Below are positions 34,701 to 45,536 of a stretch of DNA of 64,000 nucleotides, one piece after another (position 1 is the stretch's first letter; each line of letters begins with the position of its first letter). The notes under the pieces were generated by a model that worked only from the letters and a program-made list of their open reading frames with translations, did no database searches and was not told where the DNA came from. Origin of the DNA: Theristus sp. LFF4_11 (taxonomy: Eukaryota > Nematoda > Chromadorea > Monhysterida > Xyalidae). The DNA lies in the NCBI GenBank assembly GCA_030248135.1, contig JASANC010004111.1, positions 33,778 to 97,777 on the forward strand. The letters are read 5' to 3'. Both the position numbers and the translations under genes were made by a program.

Positions 34701-37590
34701 GCGTTTTTAAATAAATGACGTCACGTTAGTCCGGACACGTTTGAATAAATCCACAATACAACACAAGCAAACGGAACGCCTCCGCGATTCGTGCCTGCAT
34801 CGCTCTACTGAAGCCATTCGCGCGATCCGAGCCGCACGCTTGCAGCAGCACGTTGAACGTGTCCGTGCCGGCGAATTGGCCAACGGCAAGCATGCGCCGC
34901 AGGGTCGCCTCGAGTTCGTCGAAACAACCGTACCTAAAAGAACCAACTATGGTCGTTGCTTGTTGCGATTTTAGGCGATGTTCTTAGCCGGGGCGTAACC
35001 CAGGAAAGCGTACAGAACGCCGTCGAGTAGGACGCCCATCGAGTTTTCTCTGTCATTAAGTGCCTATGCACCCTCGGCAGGGCTCGATCCCCCGAACGCA
35101 CAGACAATAACCTGACGCGCTACCACCAGGCTACGAGTGTGACAAATGTTTTTTGTTTTTGTGCAAAGGTTGGAATTTTGCAGCGAAATAATTTGACATT
35201 GACAAGTTGATGGGATGCTGATAAACTGGCACGCTGATTGGTCGTGCAGCGCGTCTGCGACAGTTTTTGTGTACATCAATCGATTTTTAAACCTGTCACT
35301 TTTTTCGTTGAATGCAGAGCGTGCGAAATTTCGCGAGTTCTGTATTCTGCGAAAACGTGACGCGTCTGAAACAACTGTGGTTGAGTAACTGAAGTAGAAA
35401 ACGTCACCGGTTGTTTACAAAACTGACGTTTACCGCAAACTCGTATGTCACCTGGCATACAGTCGCATGAGCACATGCCAATGCACCCGTGACATGGTGA
35501 TGTTGTGCTTGGCGCAATACTCCACCAATTGGCCGGCGGTTGTGACGGCGACGTCACGTGACACGCTGCCATGTACGCACGCGTTCAGCAGATGTGAGAT
35601 GCACGCCTTCGTCACCGGCAGCTGGTACTCGGTCACCATCTGGGTGGAGCAAGTGTGGAGATGTGAGATTCAAACTTCATATCTGGACTATCCAAGTGAA
35701 AGACATGACGATCCGATGAAACACTAAAAACTGGTGTACTTTTTTACATTTTACATTTACTTTTGTACGCTGGCGCAGATTTCGTCAGAAGGCAGCGACT
35801 AAGCATCACAGAACCGTTTTATTAACACCGCTGCGGCCAGTCGAAATGTTGCTAATTGCCCAGTCTCGAAAACAAACATTTCTTTGAGACGCTTTGATTT
35901 GTTCAGACAAAGTTACGAACACCAGCCTGCGATCACAACTCACGAAGTCGTTGACTAAAAACATTCAATTCCACAATCTCGCACCGCACAGTGCGGCTGG
36001 TTCTACAACGAAGCAGCGACGGTTCCAGACTGCGCCACCGGTGTCCAAGAAACGAACCTTTCGAAACAACTGAAACGTTTTCGCGGTGTAGCCATGCCGT
36101 GCCAATGCGCCGAGTACCACCGCAAAATTATAGGGCATCGGGGTGACGCGGTCGAGTTCCAGCATTCGCCGCTCCAGCAACGCCACACACTCGGCAAGCT
36201 GAAACGTTTCCGGACAAAATTGAACGCAATAGATGGGGGAAATTTTGAAAAATTCGTTCCGTTTTTTTGATCATACAACTTGTCAAATACAGAGAACTGC
36301 GTTGTATTAGATTCGAATTTCATTGACACTGACATGTAGCTGGACGTGATGTGCAATCAGGCTGGTACCACAGGTGTATACAGCATAAAATATCTATATT
36401 TGGGTGCCTGAAAGTGTGCGTGACAATGGAGATACATTCGCACGAACGCCCACGCCCAACGCTCTCACTTTGTTCGTCTCCGCCAACCGTCTGCATTGTT
36501 CGGCGTACCACATTGGGTGACGTGCATTCAGCGACTGCCGTTCTATCGTGTCCTCGTGTTCGTCCTCCAGTGACTCCGACAAACGTTGCAGCTCCTGTCA
36601 ACACAAAAACATCGGCCTAATGCAACGTCGGACAATCGTACCTCAAAGGCAATTTGCAGTAAACTTCAGCGAAAGTTCCGCCGAGTAATATCACGCGAAG
36701 AATAGAAAACTTGTTTCTCCGCATGAGCGATTCGTTCATCAGCTAAAGCCAGAATAATATAGCCAATCAGCGTCACAGAACGTAACGTGCGAAACCAGAA
36801 ATTGTGCACCAAAAACCAGGTGAACCAATTGAAAAGCCGACCTCGTTTTTGCGACTCGTCCTCCTGATGTCCCGTTGGCCCATTTGAGCGTTCGAAAACG
36901 AAACGGACGCCGCGGCGGACAGGCTGCCGAAAACGTCGTGCTGGCGACTGCGGCCGGCGGATCGACGGGGTGTCGGTTGCTTGGCGCTGGAAAATAATCT
37001 TTTCAACAAAGATCATCGTCCGAGTCTGAATCGGACAGCGCCCTTTGCTTACACGGTAACGTTGCAGTCCACAACAAAAGCACACAAACACAGAAACACA
37101 CGCGGACACGCGCGCGCGATGACTGCTGCAACTTCGCACATGTGTATTGTTTGTCCATTTACAATTGGTTGGTAGCATCGAAAACCTCTGCGGCGTCCAC
37201 TCACACCGCAAGTTGATTCGCTGTTGATGGCAGCTGATTTCGAGGATTCGTCTCTTTCAAATGTCCAGACGCATGACCGGCCCGTTTTCGATGTCGATCG
37301 AATATCGCATGAACGGCCAAATACTTTCTGGCGAGCTGTTCGTCGCCTTGCCTCGGCACATCGCCACCCAGCGTGCCGAACGTGTCTGCCTCGTTGCACT
37401 CGTCGTCGACTGCAGCGTGATTGGCGCCGTTTCCCGAGCTAATTTCGCCTCGGGAGACCTCGCGTTTCGCGTTTGCAACGTCGGAATCAAGCATTCTGGA
37501 GGCACCAGAAGCGAGTGAACAAAACTGCATTGATTGACGACACGATCGCAGGAGTCGTCGTGGCAGCCTTGATAGAGACGCCGGGTGCAT
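31799..37590 (-). CDS. PTCD1-like mitochondrial pentatricopeptide repeat protein, ~12 exons
   Basis: Exons (descending): 37590-37205, 36986-36842, 36594-36469, 36198-36058, 35639-35452, 34933-34765, 34192-33968 (start uncertain), 33673-33278, 33040-32894, 32772-32659, 32424-32233 and 32056-31799 (TGA). Together 2487 nt or 828 codons, all in phase. The N-terminus MHPASLSRLPRRLLRSCRQS is basic and lacks acidic residues, like a mitochondrial presequence. PPR helices are visible: PMPYNFAVVLGALARHGYTA, VHWHVLMRLYAR, GTDTFNVLLQACGSDRANGF, DATFFNTIIQ and GVSPDVYTISAL. The C.SD..NGF.RA and C.VGDSRV.AAFA signatures and their order match animal PTCD1, which acts on mitochondrial leucine-tRNA and ribosome-associated RNA. 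Exon 8 (132 codons) is mostly linker and its intron may use a GC donor. Exons 2 and 7 have the least certain edges. Confidence 0.75.
34522..34758. mobile_element. 237-bp MITE with CRE palindromes, copy 2
   Basis: Full-length partner of 11995-12231, with the same TA ends and both subterminal TGACGTCA-type sites (one is ATGACGTCAC here). It lies in a PTCD1-like intron. Its right end is only 6 bases from the 5' splice site of exon 34933-34765. Confidence 0.72.
35069..35143 (-). tRNA. tRNA-like sequence, probably a pseudogene or SINE head
   Basis: On the - strand, TAGCCTGGTGGTAGCG fits an A box and GATCGAGCC fits the B-box consensus, about 30 bases apart. The candidate acceptor strands ACACTCG and CGAGGGT pair at 6 of 7 positions. 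The T stem and anticodon loop are imperfect, I cannot read a convincing anticodon, and no T-run terminator follows. It sits inside a PTCD1-like intron on the same strand. Confidence 0.35.
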
Positions 37591-37740
37591 CCTGATCGTG
37601 CTGCGGTCGATATTTTGTGCACTGGAAGAAACTGACACTTGTATAGCAATTTGGTGAACAAAAAGTTGAAAATAAAAAAAATAGCAAACTGTGCAGTTAA
37701 CACAGTAAGATATTTCAAGACAGAATCCGCTCGTGTTGTG

Positions 37741-37858
37741 CGCTTCAGTACATTTATTATTCAATTCAATTTGACAAAATAACAAAAAACAAAGGATAGC
37801 GCTTCAGTACATTTATTATTCAATTCAATTTGACAAAATAACAAAAAACAAAGGATAG
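37741..37858. repeat. 59-bp tandem duplication
   Basis: Two perfect copies of a 59-bp unit beginning CGCTTCAGTACATTTATTAT. The duplication lies between the LAP1-like stop and the PTCD1-like start. Read on the - strand, each copy carries AATAATAAATG, so it doubles a possible polyadenylation signal of the LAP1-like gene. Confidence 0.9.
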
Positions 37859-38040
37859 CGTTGGAATTTTTGTACTGCCTTTCTGTCGTCACTTATCACA
37901 AAAGAAACTAACGGCACAAACTAAATAATAATAGACAAAGCCAATGATCGGTTAAAATTGAAAACAGCCAAATGTTGCCCACACCAATTGCCCAACGTGG
38001 CCACATTTTCAGTTGACGCTTTAATTCAATTGACCACGTT

Positions 38041-40202
38041 CTAATTTATATCACAAGACTCCAACGACACTGGCTCGTCCTTGACGCACACCAAGTGATT
38101 GCCAACCCTTGACCAAATGGCGCTTATTTTGTCCTTGTTTAGCGTTTCACGCCAACTGTCGTGCAAATGTGACTCGGCCGTCTGTTCACAATCGTCAGCC
38201 TCTGAAACAACAGAACGGCAAGGTTGGTAGCGCTGGACACGCTGACTGATGCAGTCAATCCAGCAGGATTCAGTTCGCATTTCCAAAAAAATACGTGCAG
38301 CACCTTACAAATTTTACGGACAGCAAATCCAGCTTCTCTTAGTCTGAAATCTTTGTATAACTTTAGCCAATTAGAACCCTGTTGTGCCTGAAGCTCTCAA
38401 TGAATTGAACTGTGAAAAAATATGCCACTAAGAAACGCATTTAAAGGCAACGAACGCACAGTCTGTTTCTATATTATATATTCGATTAGCTGATTGGCTG
38501 GTGCACACGTGATGCATGCATGTTGTGCAGGTATTGCTGTTCAGGCAAGCACAGCAGTGCATGCATCACGTGCCCACCAACCAATCAGCGAATTGCACAT
38601 GATGTACAAACAGACTGTGCACCTTGCTGGGTTGCAATGGTCATCAAGATGGCAGCCGTCTTGCGTGGCGCATTGTCGTTGTCGCACAGCGCATGCAACA
38701 TCTGCAACGCCACTTCGGCCGGTAGTTGGTCGATATTTCGTAATCGTGCGATGTGCTCGCGACCGTTCAGCCAGTTGCGCTCGAAGCTGCTCCACAGAAA
38801 CTGGTGCAACTCGCTGGGCGACTGTCGTGTGGCCAGCCGGGAGATGTCGTGGTCTGCAGAAAGCACTTTTGAGTCGTATTGTGTTAGTTAAAACTGAGTA
38901 TATTATATTGACATTTTTTATGAATAGCCACGCTAATTAGGTGCACTGCCACCAATTGGCATGGTATCCGCAAAAAAACACAAAAATAATCGCCGAGAAT
39001 TAACTATTCAGCAAAAGGAACCGCACCAATGGAACAGTGCGACTTTGTCGCCGCCGTGAACGCGCGCATCAGTTTCAGCGTGACGCAGTCCACCAAATCG
39101 CGTCGACCGTAAAACAGCACGCACGACGGCTGCAGCGGCACGGCGCTCGCGTTCAGCAGCTTCATTGCGGCTCGCACGACCAGCCACGAACGTGCCGGCT
39201 GATTTCGCAACGACTCGCCGGTGGCCAACGTTTGGAGAGACGCCTTGAAAAGCGCCCACGCGCCGGCGTCGAACTGCGGCTCCACGTTCGTCGTCGGATC
39301 GTTCGATGGCGCTGGTGTGCGGCTGTACGTGCCGCCGAACCAGTAATAGCCGACAACAACAGCAATCGCGAAACAAACGACGAAAATCAACAGATTGGTG
39401 GTGGTCAGGAGTGACGTGCTGTCTGCGGACGGCTGTGCTTTGCTGCGGTCTGTCTTTGATGTGCGACGTGCTCTGCGTGATGTTGTTGCTGTTGAAGACG
39501 GGCATTTACGTTGATTCAGATCGGTTGGCCGGGCATCATCGGATTTGGGGATACCGTCGCGCGCGTAACTCCGTTTGAAACCGCACGGTTCAGTCGCACT
39601 TGCAATGAACTCGGTTTTTGGTAACATTGTGAAATTCAATGCAATTTAATTCGAGCAACAGAGAATGCTCCGTTGTGTCTGCTGAACTGAATTCATAGAA
39701 AAAAACGTCATTATTGCAACGATGTGTAGACTACCGTTGGTGCAACCGAACTGCACCCGTCACATTCCAACAAGCTTTTCATGTCGTTTTTGTGGGTTTT
39801 ATCGTGTGCACTTAGGCTGGGTTCATCGCATTGTTTCACTACAAAAAGTTGTTGTATCTAGATATTATGCAACACAGATAAAAACAGCTTTTGAATTCAG
39901 ACTTACTTCGTACTTTGATCAAGCACTCACAAAAAGTTACCACTCAAAACTACCCACCTCTCTGGTATATAATAACCGATCGTTGGATGAAACAGCTTCA
40001 ACGGAACACCGGGCGATTTCAATTCATCGTCGTCAGCTGGCAATGTCGGATACAACCGTGACGACTGACCGGATGTGCTGTCAAAACTGGCGCCAACCTC
40101 ATCATCGTCTAGTTCTTTGTCGTCATCTTCAGTCGCGTTGTCGTCGTCGGTTTTTGAGCGCGATTTCAAACGTTTTCGGGTCATTGGAGGTGAACGAGAC
40201 AT
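38041..40202 (-). CDS. LAP1/LULL1-like (TOR1AIP family) torsin-activating membrane protein
   Basis: Exons: 40202-39958, 39598-39027, 38853-38623 and 38201-38041 (TAG); phases 2,1,1 agree, 1209 nt or 402 codons. The N-terminal ~150 residues are charged and disordered (MSRSPPMTRKRLKSRSK, TEDDDKELDDDE). A single helix (LLIFVVCFAIAVVVGYYWF) precedes a lumenal domain. That domain carries family signatures: SCVLFYGRRDLVDCVTLKLM, then NIDQLPAEVALQMLHALCDN continuing DNAPRKTAAILMT, and a C-terminal DKISAIWSRVGNHL. These match the LAP1/LULL1 lumenal AAA-like domain that activates torsin ATPases in the nuclear envelope and ER. An alternative start within exon 2 (ATG near 39628) is possible. The intron-1 acceptor (TTGCAAG) is a little weak. 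The 5' part has been copied twice upstream (see 42447-42691 and 45170-45414). Confidence 0.78.
38484..38594. repeat. Long hairpin with CCAAT-type arms in a LAP1 intron
   Basis: Left arm AGCTGATTGGCTGG...CACGTGATGCATGC and right arm GCATGCATCACGTG...CCAACCAATCAGCG form an inverted repeat with arms of about 45 bases around a short loop. The CCAAT-containing ends recur elsewhere in the window (see findings). It lies directly beside exon 38853-38623, partly overlapping the downstream intron. Confidence 0.6.
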
Positions 40203-41813
40203 TTTTGACAAATCAATATTCAGAACACGGAAAAATTGGCGATTTAGTGCACTGGACAACACGGATAATAATATAGCAAATCACGGATAATTACAGCTAG
40301 TAATTGCCCATCATCAACTATATGTTCGTTTAAACCTGTCACTTATTTTCGCAGAACGCAGAGCATGCGAAACTAAGCATAAGAAGGAATATATAGGATT
40401 GGGTTAGCTAAAATAAAACCGTGCATTCATGGCCAAATGTCTTCTTGCTTCTCCAATCTCGCTCTTTCATCGTTCGCGGCTCTGCACTCTGCAGAAAAGT
40501 GACAGACTTAAAGAATCATACGTTACCCGACTGGGCGCATTATCATGATAGCTCCAGTAAATGATACGTTGACTTTGAATTGTCGTCGTTTGTTTCAAAA
40601 GCCAGTTTCCACAATGCTTAAAAGGTAGAAATCTCAAGTGACGATTTTCAGTCATTCTGACTGTCTCACCTCCAGCTAATTTGTTTCTCACAAGACCGCC
40701 CAAGCACAATCAGACTGTTTTTATTTTACTTCTAAACCAATCTGAAAATAACACTTGTATCTGACAAACTGTCATTTGAAACGAATAGCTTGTACATGAC
40801 CAATATGGTAGAACGCAAACCGAGCAAACATATACAGATCTGGTAACTTGAACGGCAATAAACTCTGTAATTATATCATCATAAGCCAAATTGACAAATA
40901 ATAAGCAGAATAACTTTTCATTTCAGTTTGTACAAAATATGAAAAATCACAGTTCGTAAAAAATGTTCATGGTTCGAAAATAAAAAAAAATATTGAGACA
41001 AAAAAGGTTGAAAGGTAGAGCGATCGCAAAGGAATAAGACAAGCAGAACTTACAAGAAAAATCGTTAACCTGTGCAGTTCGCTGATTGGCTTGTTAAAAT
41101 AACGCTTCCAACGGTTTGAAATTGTTTACTGAAAAGCCAATCAATGATTTACCTGAGTTAACGAAGTAATAAACCGCAAATAAATATTAGAGACTCGAAG
41201 AACATCAATAAAAACATGATCCATCAACGAAAATGACTGATCAGTCAACAGAAATGTGTCGAACACACCGTGTTACGCTGATGATTGGCTGCATTTCAAG
41301 TAAGCATGATACAGCCAATCAACATGTTAGAATTTTTCAAATTCAAGTCGTGTTCGACTGTCCAAACACTACAAACGGACAGCACAAAAAAACCGAAAAG
41401 CCAAAAACAATCCATAAAATTTGATTCCAAACCGGTGGTGGCAAATGAGGCCAAAGAAACAAACGATATAATATAAGCAGCAATGAGTGACGCCGACTAG
41501 CGGTGTGGGTATTCGTTGGTTGGTGCTCCGTTGGCAGACGGGTTGCCAGTTTGCGGCCAATGCTGATGGTGCAGCCAAACGGTGTCGCTGTCGGAGATTG
41601 TCGTTGGCACCGCGTGCTGCTGGCCCATGCTCGCCATCACCAACTGCAAAACGCGCCCTTTGCGGTAATATCGGCCAGTTCTTGCAGAAGTGTCTCATAT
41701 AAACCCAAACAGAGCCACACAAAAACCACTTACTTATCAAGTCCTCTTTTTCAACCAATTTTCAACTGATCATTGCAAATGTGCGGCGACCCAAATTTGC
41801 ATCATTGAGAAAA
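39345..41813. repeat. Segmental duplication unit 1 (LAP1 5' part to ARNT 3' part)
   Basis: Holds LAP1 exon 2 (transmembrane part) and exon 1, the LAP1 promoter, a spacer (40310-41460), and a copy of the ARNT last exon with its acceptor. Unit 2 starts at 41814 and unit 3 at 44964. This unit has neither the foldback element nor the Helitron, and shows both empty sites. It differs from units 2 and 3 by small changes (for example a 27-base difference just upstream of the LAP1 ATG). Confidence 0.85.
41497..41643 (-). pseudogene. Duplicated copy of the last ARNT exon
   Basis: Identical in coding sequence to 50694-50840, including the TTGCAG acceptor and TAG stop. It lies about 9.2 kb downstream of the genuine last exon in the direction of ARNT transcription. 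If ARNT transcripts read that far, it could serve as an alternative, identical terminal exon; otherwise it is a dead exon. Confidence 0.75.
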
Positions 41814-42087
41814 GCCGCCGAACCAGTAATAGCCGACAACAACAGCAATCGCGAAACAAACGACGAAAATCAACAGATTGGTGGTGGTGAGGAGTGACGT
41901 GCTGTCTGCGGACGGTTGCGCTTTGCTGCGGTCTGTCTTTGATGTGCGACGTGCTCTGCGTGATGTTGTTGCTGTTGAAGACGGGCATTTACGTTGATTC
42001 AGATCGGTTGGCCGGGCGTCATCGGATTTGGGGATACCGCCGCGGGCGTAGGTGTCTCTCGGTTGGAAACAGCACGGTTCAGTCGCA
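41802..42087 (-). pseudogene. Truncated copy of LAP1-like exon 2
   Basis: Starts at the duplicated acceptor (42087) and follows LAP1 exon 2 through the transmembrane helix to GYYWFGG. At the duplication breakpoint (41813/41814) it runs into ARNT-derived sequence and stops after FSQ. A small in-frame indel (CCFQPRDTYARGG against CGFKRSYARDG) shows it is drifting. Joined to exon 1 copy 2 it would encode a membrane-anchored protein without the lumenal domain. Confidence 0.7.
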
Positions 42088-42446
42088 CTTGCAATGAACT
42101 TGGTTTTTGGTAACATTGTGAAATTCAATGCAATTTAATTCGAGCAACAGAGAATGCTCCGTTGCGTCTGCTGAACTGAATTCATAGAAAAAAACGTCAT
42201 TATTGCAACGATGTGTAGACTACCGCTGGTGCTACCGAACTGCACCCGTCACATTCCAACAAGCTTTTCATGTCGTTTTTGTGGGTTTTATCGTGTGCAC
42301 TTAGGCTGGGTTCATCGCATTGTTTCACTACAAAAAGTTGTTGTATCTAGATATTATGCAACACAGATAAAAACAGCTTTTGAATTCAGACTTACTTCGT
42401 ACTTTGATCAAGCACTCACAAAAAGTTACCACTCAAAACTACCCAC

Positions 42447-42691
42447 CTCTCTGGTATATAATAACCGATCGTTGGATGAAACAGCTTCAACGGAACACCG
42501 GGCGATTTCAATTCATCGTCGTCAGCTGGCAATGTCGGATACAACCGTGACGACTGACCGGATGTGCTGTCAAAACTGGCGCCAACCTCATCATCGTCTA
42601 GTTCTTTGTCGTCATCTTCAGTCGCGTTGTCGTCGTCGGTTTTTGAGCGCGATTTCAAACGTTTTCGGGTCATTGGAGGTGAACGAGACAT
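42447..42691 (-). pseudogene. LAP1-like exon 1, copy 2
   Basis: A 245-nt copy of LAP1 exon 1 (40202-39958) with intact ATG, frame and GTGGGT donor. It has its own upstream sequence that shares most of the LAP1 promoter region. It lies 2.5 kb upstream of the native exon on the same strand, so it could act as an alternative first exon. Confidence 0.75.
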
Positions 42692-42813
42692 TTTTGACAA
42701 ATCAATATTAGAACATGGAAATCTGTAAAATATACTTCAAGGAGCGAGAGAGTGGCGATTTAGTGCACTGGACAACACGGATAATAATATAGCAAATCAC
42801 GGATAATTACAGC

Positions 42814-44523
42814 CAGGGTGTTTCCTCCCACCCCCAAAATTTTTTGTTGCAATTTCAGGGGCTGAAACCGTAACAGAAGAGGGGTTTTCGGGTACGTTGA
42901 GTTCAAAAATCTTATTTAGAAGTTTTTCCGACGCTTCTATTGTGCCCTAAACGCGTATGCCATGGGGATGAGGAGGGAAAATTCCTTGATAATTAAATTT
43001 AAATAAAAAAACGCGTTACAAGGAACCTGAAATCCTCTTACAAATACAAATCAGGGCCGCTGAGTTCGAATATAAGTTTATTTTTTTATACGAATTACTC
43101 CGCGCCCTAAAAACGGCCTCTATAGGGACGGAAAAGGAAAAAATTAAAAAAAATCGGAAACTGGTCAAAAAAATCTGAAAACTAAGCCATAAAAACAAAT
43201 CAAGGTCGCTGAGTCCGAATATAACGTTTATTTTGCCATACGAATCACTCCGCACCCTAAAACGGCCTCTATAAAGACGAAAAGGGAAAAAATTAAAAAA
43301 ATCGGAAACTACTCAAAAAATCTAAAAACTGAGCCATAAATAGAAATTGAGGTCGCTGAATTCGAATATGACGTTTATTTTGCTATACGAATTACTCCGC
43401 ACCCTAAAAACGGCCTTTATAGGGACGAAAAAAGAAAAAATTAAAAAATCGGAAACTGGTCAAAAAATCTGAAAACTAAGCCATAAACACATATCGAGGT
43501 TGCTGAGTCCGAATATGATGTTTATTTTGCCGTACGAATTACTCTGCACCTTAAAATCAATTTGAGTTTATGGCTCAGTTTTCAGATTTTTTTTGACTAG
43601 TTTTCAATTTTTTCATTTTCCCCCTTTTCGTTCCTATAAAGGCCGTTTTTAAAGTGCGGAGTGATTCGAATAGCCAAATAAACGTCATATTCGGACTCAG
43701 CAACCTCGATTTGTGTTTATGGCTTAGTTTTCAGATTTTTTTGACTAGTTGCCGACTTTTTTTTAATTTTTCCCTTTTCGTCCCTATAAAAGTTGTTTTT
43801 AGGGTACGGAGTAATTCTTATGGCAAAATAAACGTCATATTCGGACTCAGCAACCTCGATTTGTGTTTATGGCTTATTTTTCAGATTTTTTTACTAGTTT
43901 CCGATTTTTTTAATTTTTCTCCTTTTCGTCCTTATAGAGGCCGTTTTTAGGGTGCGGAGTAATTCTTATAGCAACATAAACGTTATTTTTGGACTCAGCG
44001 ACCCCGATTTGTGTTTATGGCTCGAGTTTCCGATTTTTTTAATTTTTTCCCTTTTCGTCCCTATAGCGGCCGTTTTTAGGGTGCGGAGTAATTCGTATAA
44101 CAAAACAAAACGTCATATTCGGACTCAGCGACCTCGATTTGTGTTTATGGCTTAGTTTTCAGATTTTTTTGACTAGTTTCCGATTTTTTTAATTTTTTCC
44201 CTTTTCGTCTTTATAGAGGCCGTTTTTAGGATGCGGAGTAATTCGTATGAAAAAAATAAACGTCATATTCGGACTCAGCGACCTTGATTTGTATTTGTAA
44301 CAGGATTTCAGGTTCCTTGTGACGCATTTTTTCATTTAAGTTTAATTATCAAGGAATTTTCCCTCCTCATCCCATGGCATACGCGTTTAGGGCACAATAG
44401 AAGCGTCGGGCAAACTTCTAAATAAGATTTTTGAACTCAGCGTACCCGAAAACCCCCCTTCTGTCACGGTTTCAGCCCCTGAAATTGCAACAAAAAATTT
44501 TGGGGGTGGGAGGAAACACCCTG
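42814..44523. mobile_element. hAT-like foldback element, copy 1 (1710 bp)
   Basis: Ends in CAGGGTGTTTCCTCCCACCC and its exact complement, with long inverted arms. An 8-bp target duplication ATTACAGC lies at 42806-42813 and 44524-44531. The unoccupied site (GGATAATTACAGCTAGTAAT) is preserved in unit 1 near 40287. An 8-bp target and CAGGG end are hAT features. The arms consist of diverged ~125-150-bp tandem units (CGGACTCAGC, GTTTATGGCTTAG, CCCTTTTCGTCC, GGCCGTTTTTAGGGTGCGG) in opposite orientation about a centre near 43560. There is no transposase; the frames inside are repeat artefacts. Confidence 0.88.
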
Positions 44524-45169
44524 ATTACAGCTAGTAATTGCCCATCATCAACTATATGTTCCTTTAAACCTGTCACTTCGCAGAACACAGAGCATGCGAA
44601 ACTAAGCACAAGAAATAAGAAGGACTATATAGGATTGGGTTGGCTAAAATAAAACCATGCATTCATGACCAAATGTCTTCTTGCTTCTCCAATCTCGCTC
44701 TTTCATCGTTCGCGGCTCTGCACTCTGCAGAAAAGTGACAGACGTAAAGAATCATACGTTACCCGATTGGGCACATTATCTTAATAGCTCCAGTAAATGT
44801 ACGTTGAATTTGAATTGTCGTCGTTTGTTTCAAAAGCCAGTTTCCAAACGCTTAAAAGGTAGAAATCTCAAGTGACGATTTTCAGTCATTCTGACTGTCT
44901 CACCTCCAGCTAATTTGTTTCTCACAAGACCGCCCAAGCACAATCAGACTGTTTTTATTTTACTGCACCCGTCACATTCCAACAAGCTTTTCATGTCGTT
45001 TTTGTGGGTTTTATCGTGTGCACTTAGGCTGGGTTCATCGCATTGTTTCACTACAAAAAGTTGTTGTATCTAGATATTATGCAACACAGATAAAAACAGC
45101 TTTTGAATTCAGACTTACTTCGTACTTTGATCAAGCACTCACAAAAAGTTACCACTCAAAACTACCCAC

Positions 45170-45414
45170 CTCTCTGGTATATAATAACCGATCGTTGGAT
45201 GAAACAGCTTCAACGGAACACCGGGCGATTTCAATTCATCGTCGTCAGCTGGCAATGTCGGATACAACCGTGACGACTGACCGGATGTGCTGTCAAAACT
45301 GGCGCCAACCTCATCATCGTCTAGTTCTTTGTCGTCATCTTCAGTCGCGTTGTCGTCGTCGGTTTTTGAGCGCGATTTCAAACGTTTTCGGGTCATTGGA
45401 GGTGAACGAGACAT
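45170..45414 (-). pseudogene. LAP1-like exon 1, copy 3
   Basis: Identical over its 245 nt to copy 2, with intact ATG and donor. No exon 2 follows in this unit. It is 5.2 kb upstream of the native LAP1 exon 1. Its first intron would have to skip unit 2 to reach a functional exon 2. Confidence 0.72.
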
Positions 45415-45536
45415 TTTTGACAAATCAATATTAGAACATGGAAATCTGTAAAATATACTTCAAGGAGCGAGAGAGTGGCGATTTAGTGCACTGGACAACA
45501 CGGATAATAATATAGCAAATCACGGATAATTACAGC

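Noticed and set aside
39345..39628. Separate gene starting at an ATG within LAP1 exon 2
   Set aside because: Exon 1 (40202-39958) joins to an acceptor at 39598 in the right phase, and both exons are duplicated together; a downstream start remains possible as an isoform but not as a separate gene.
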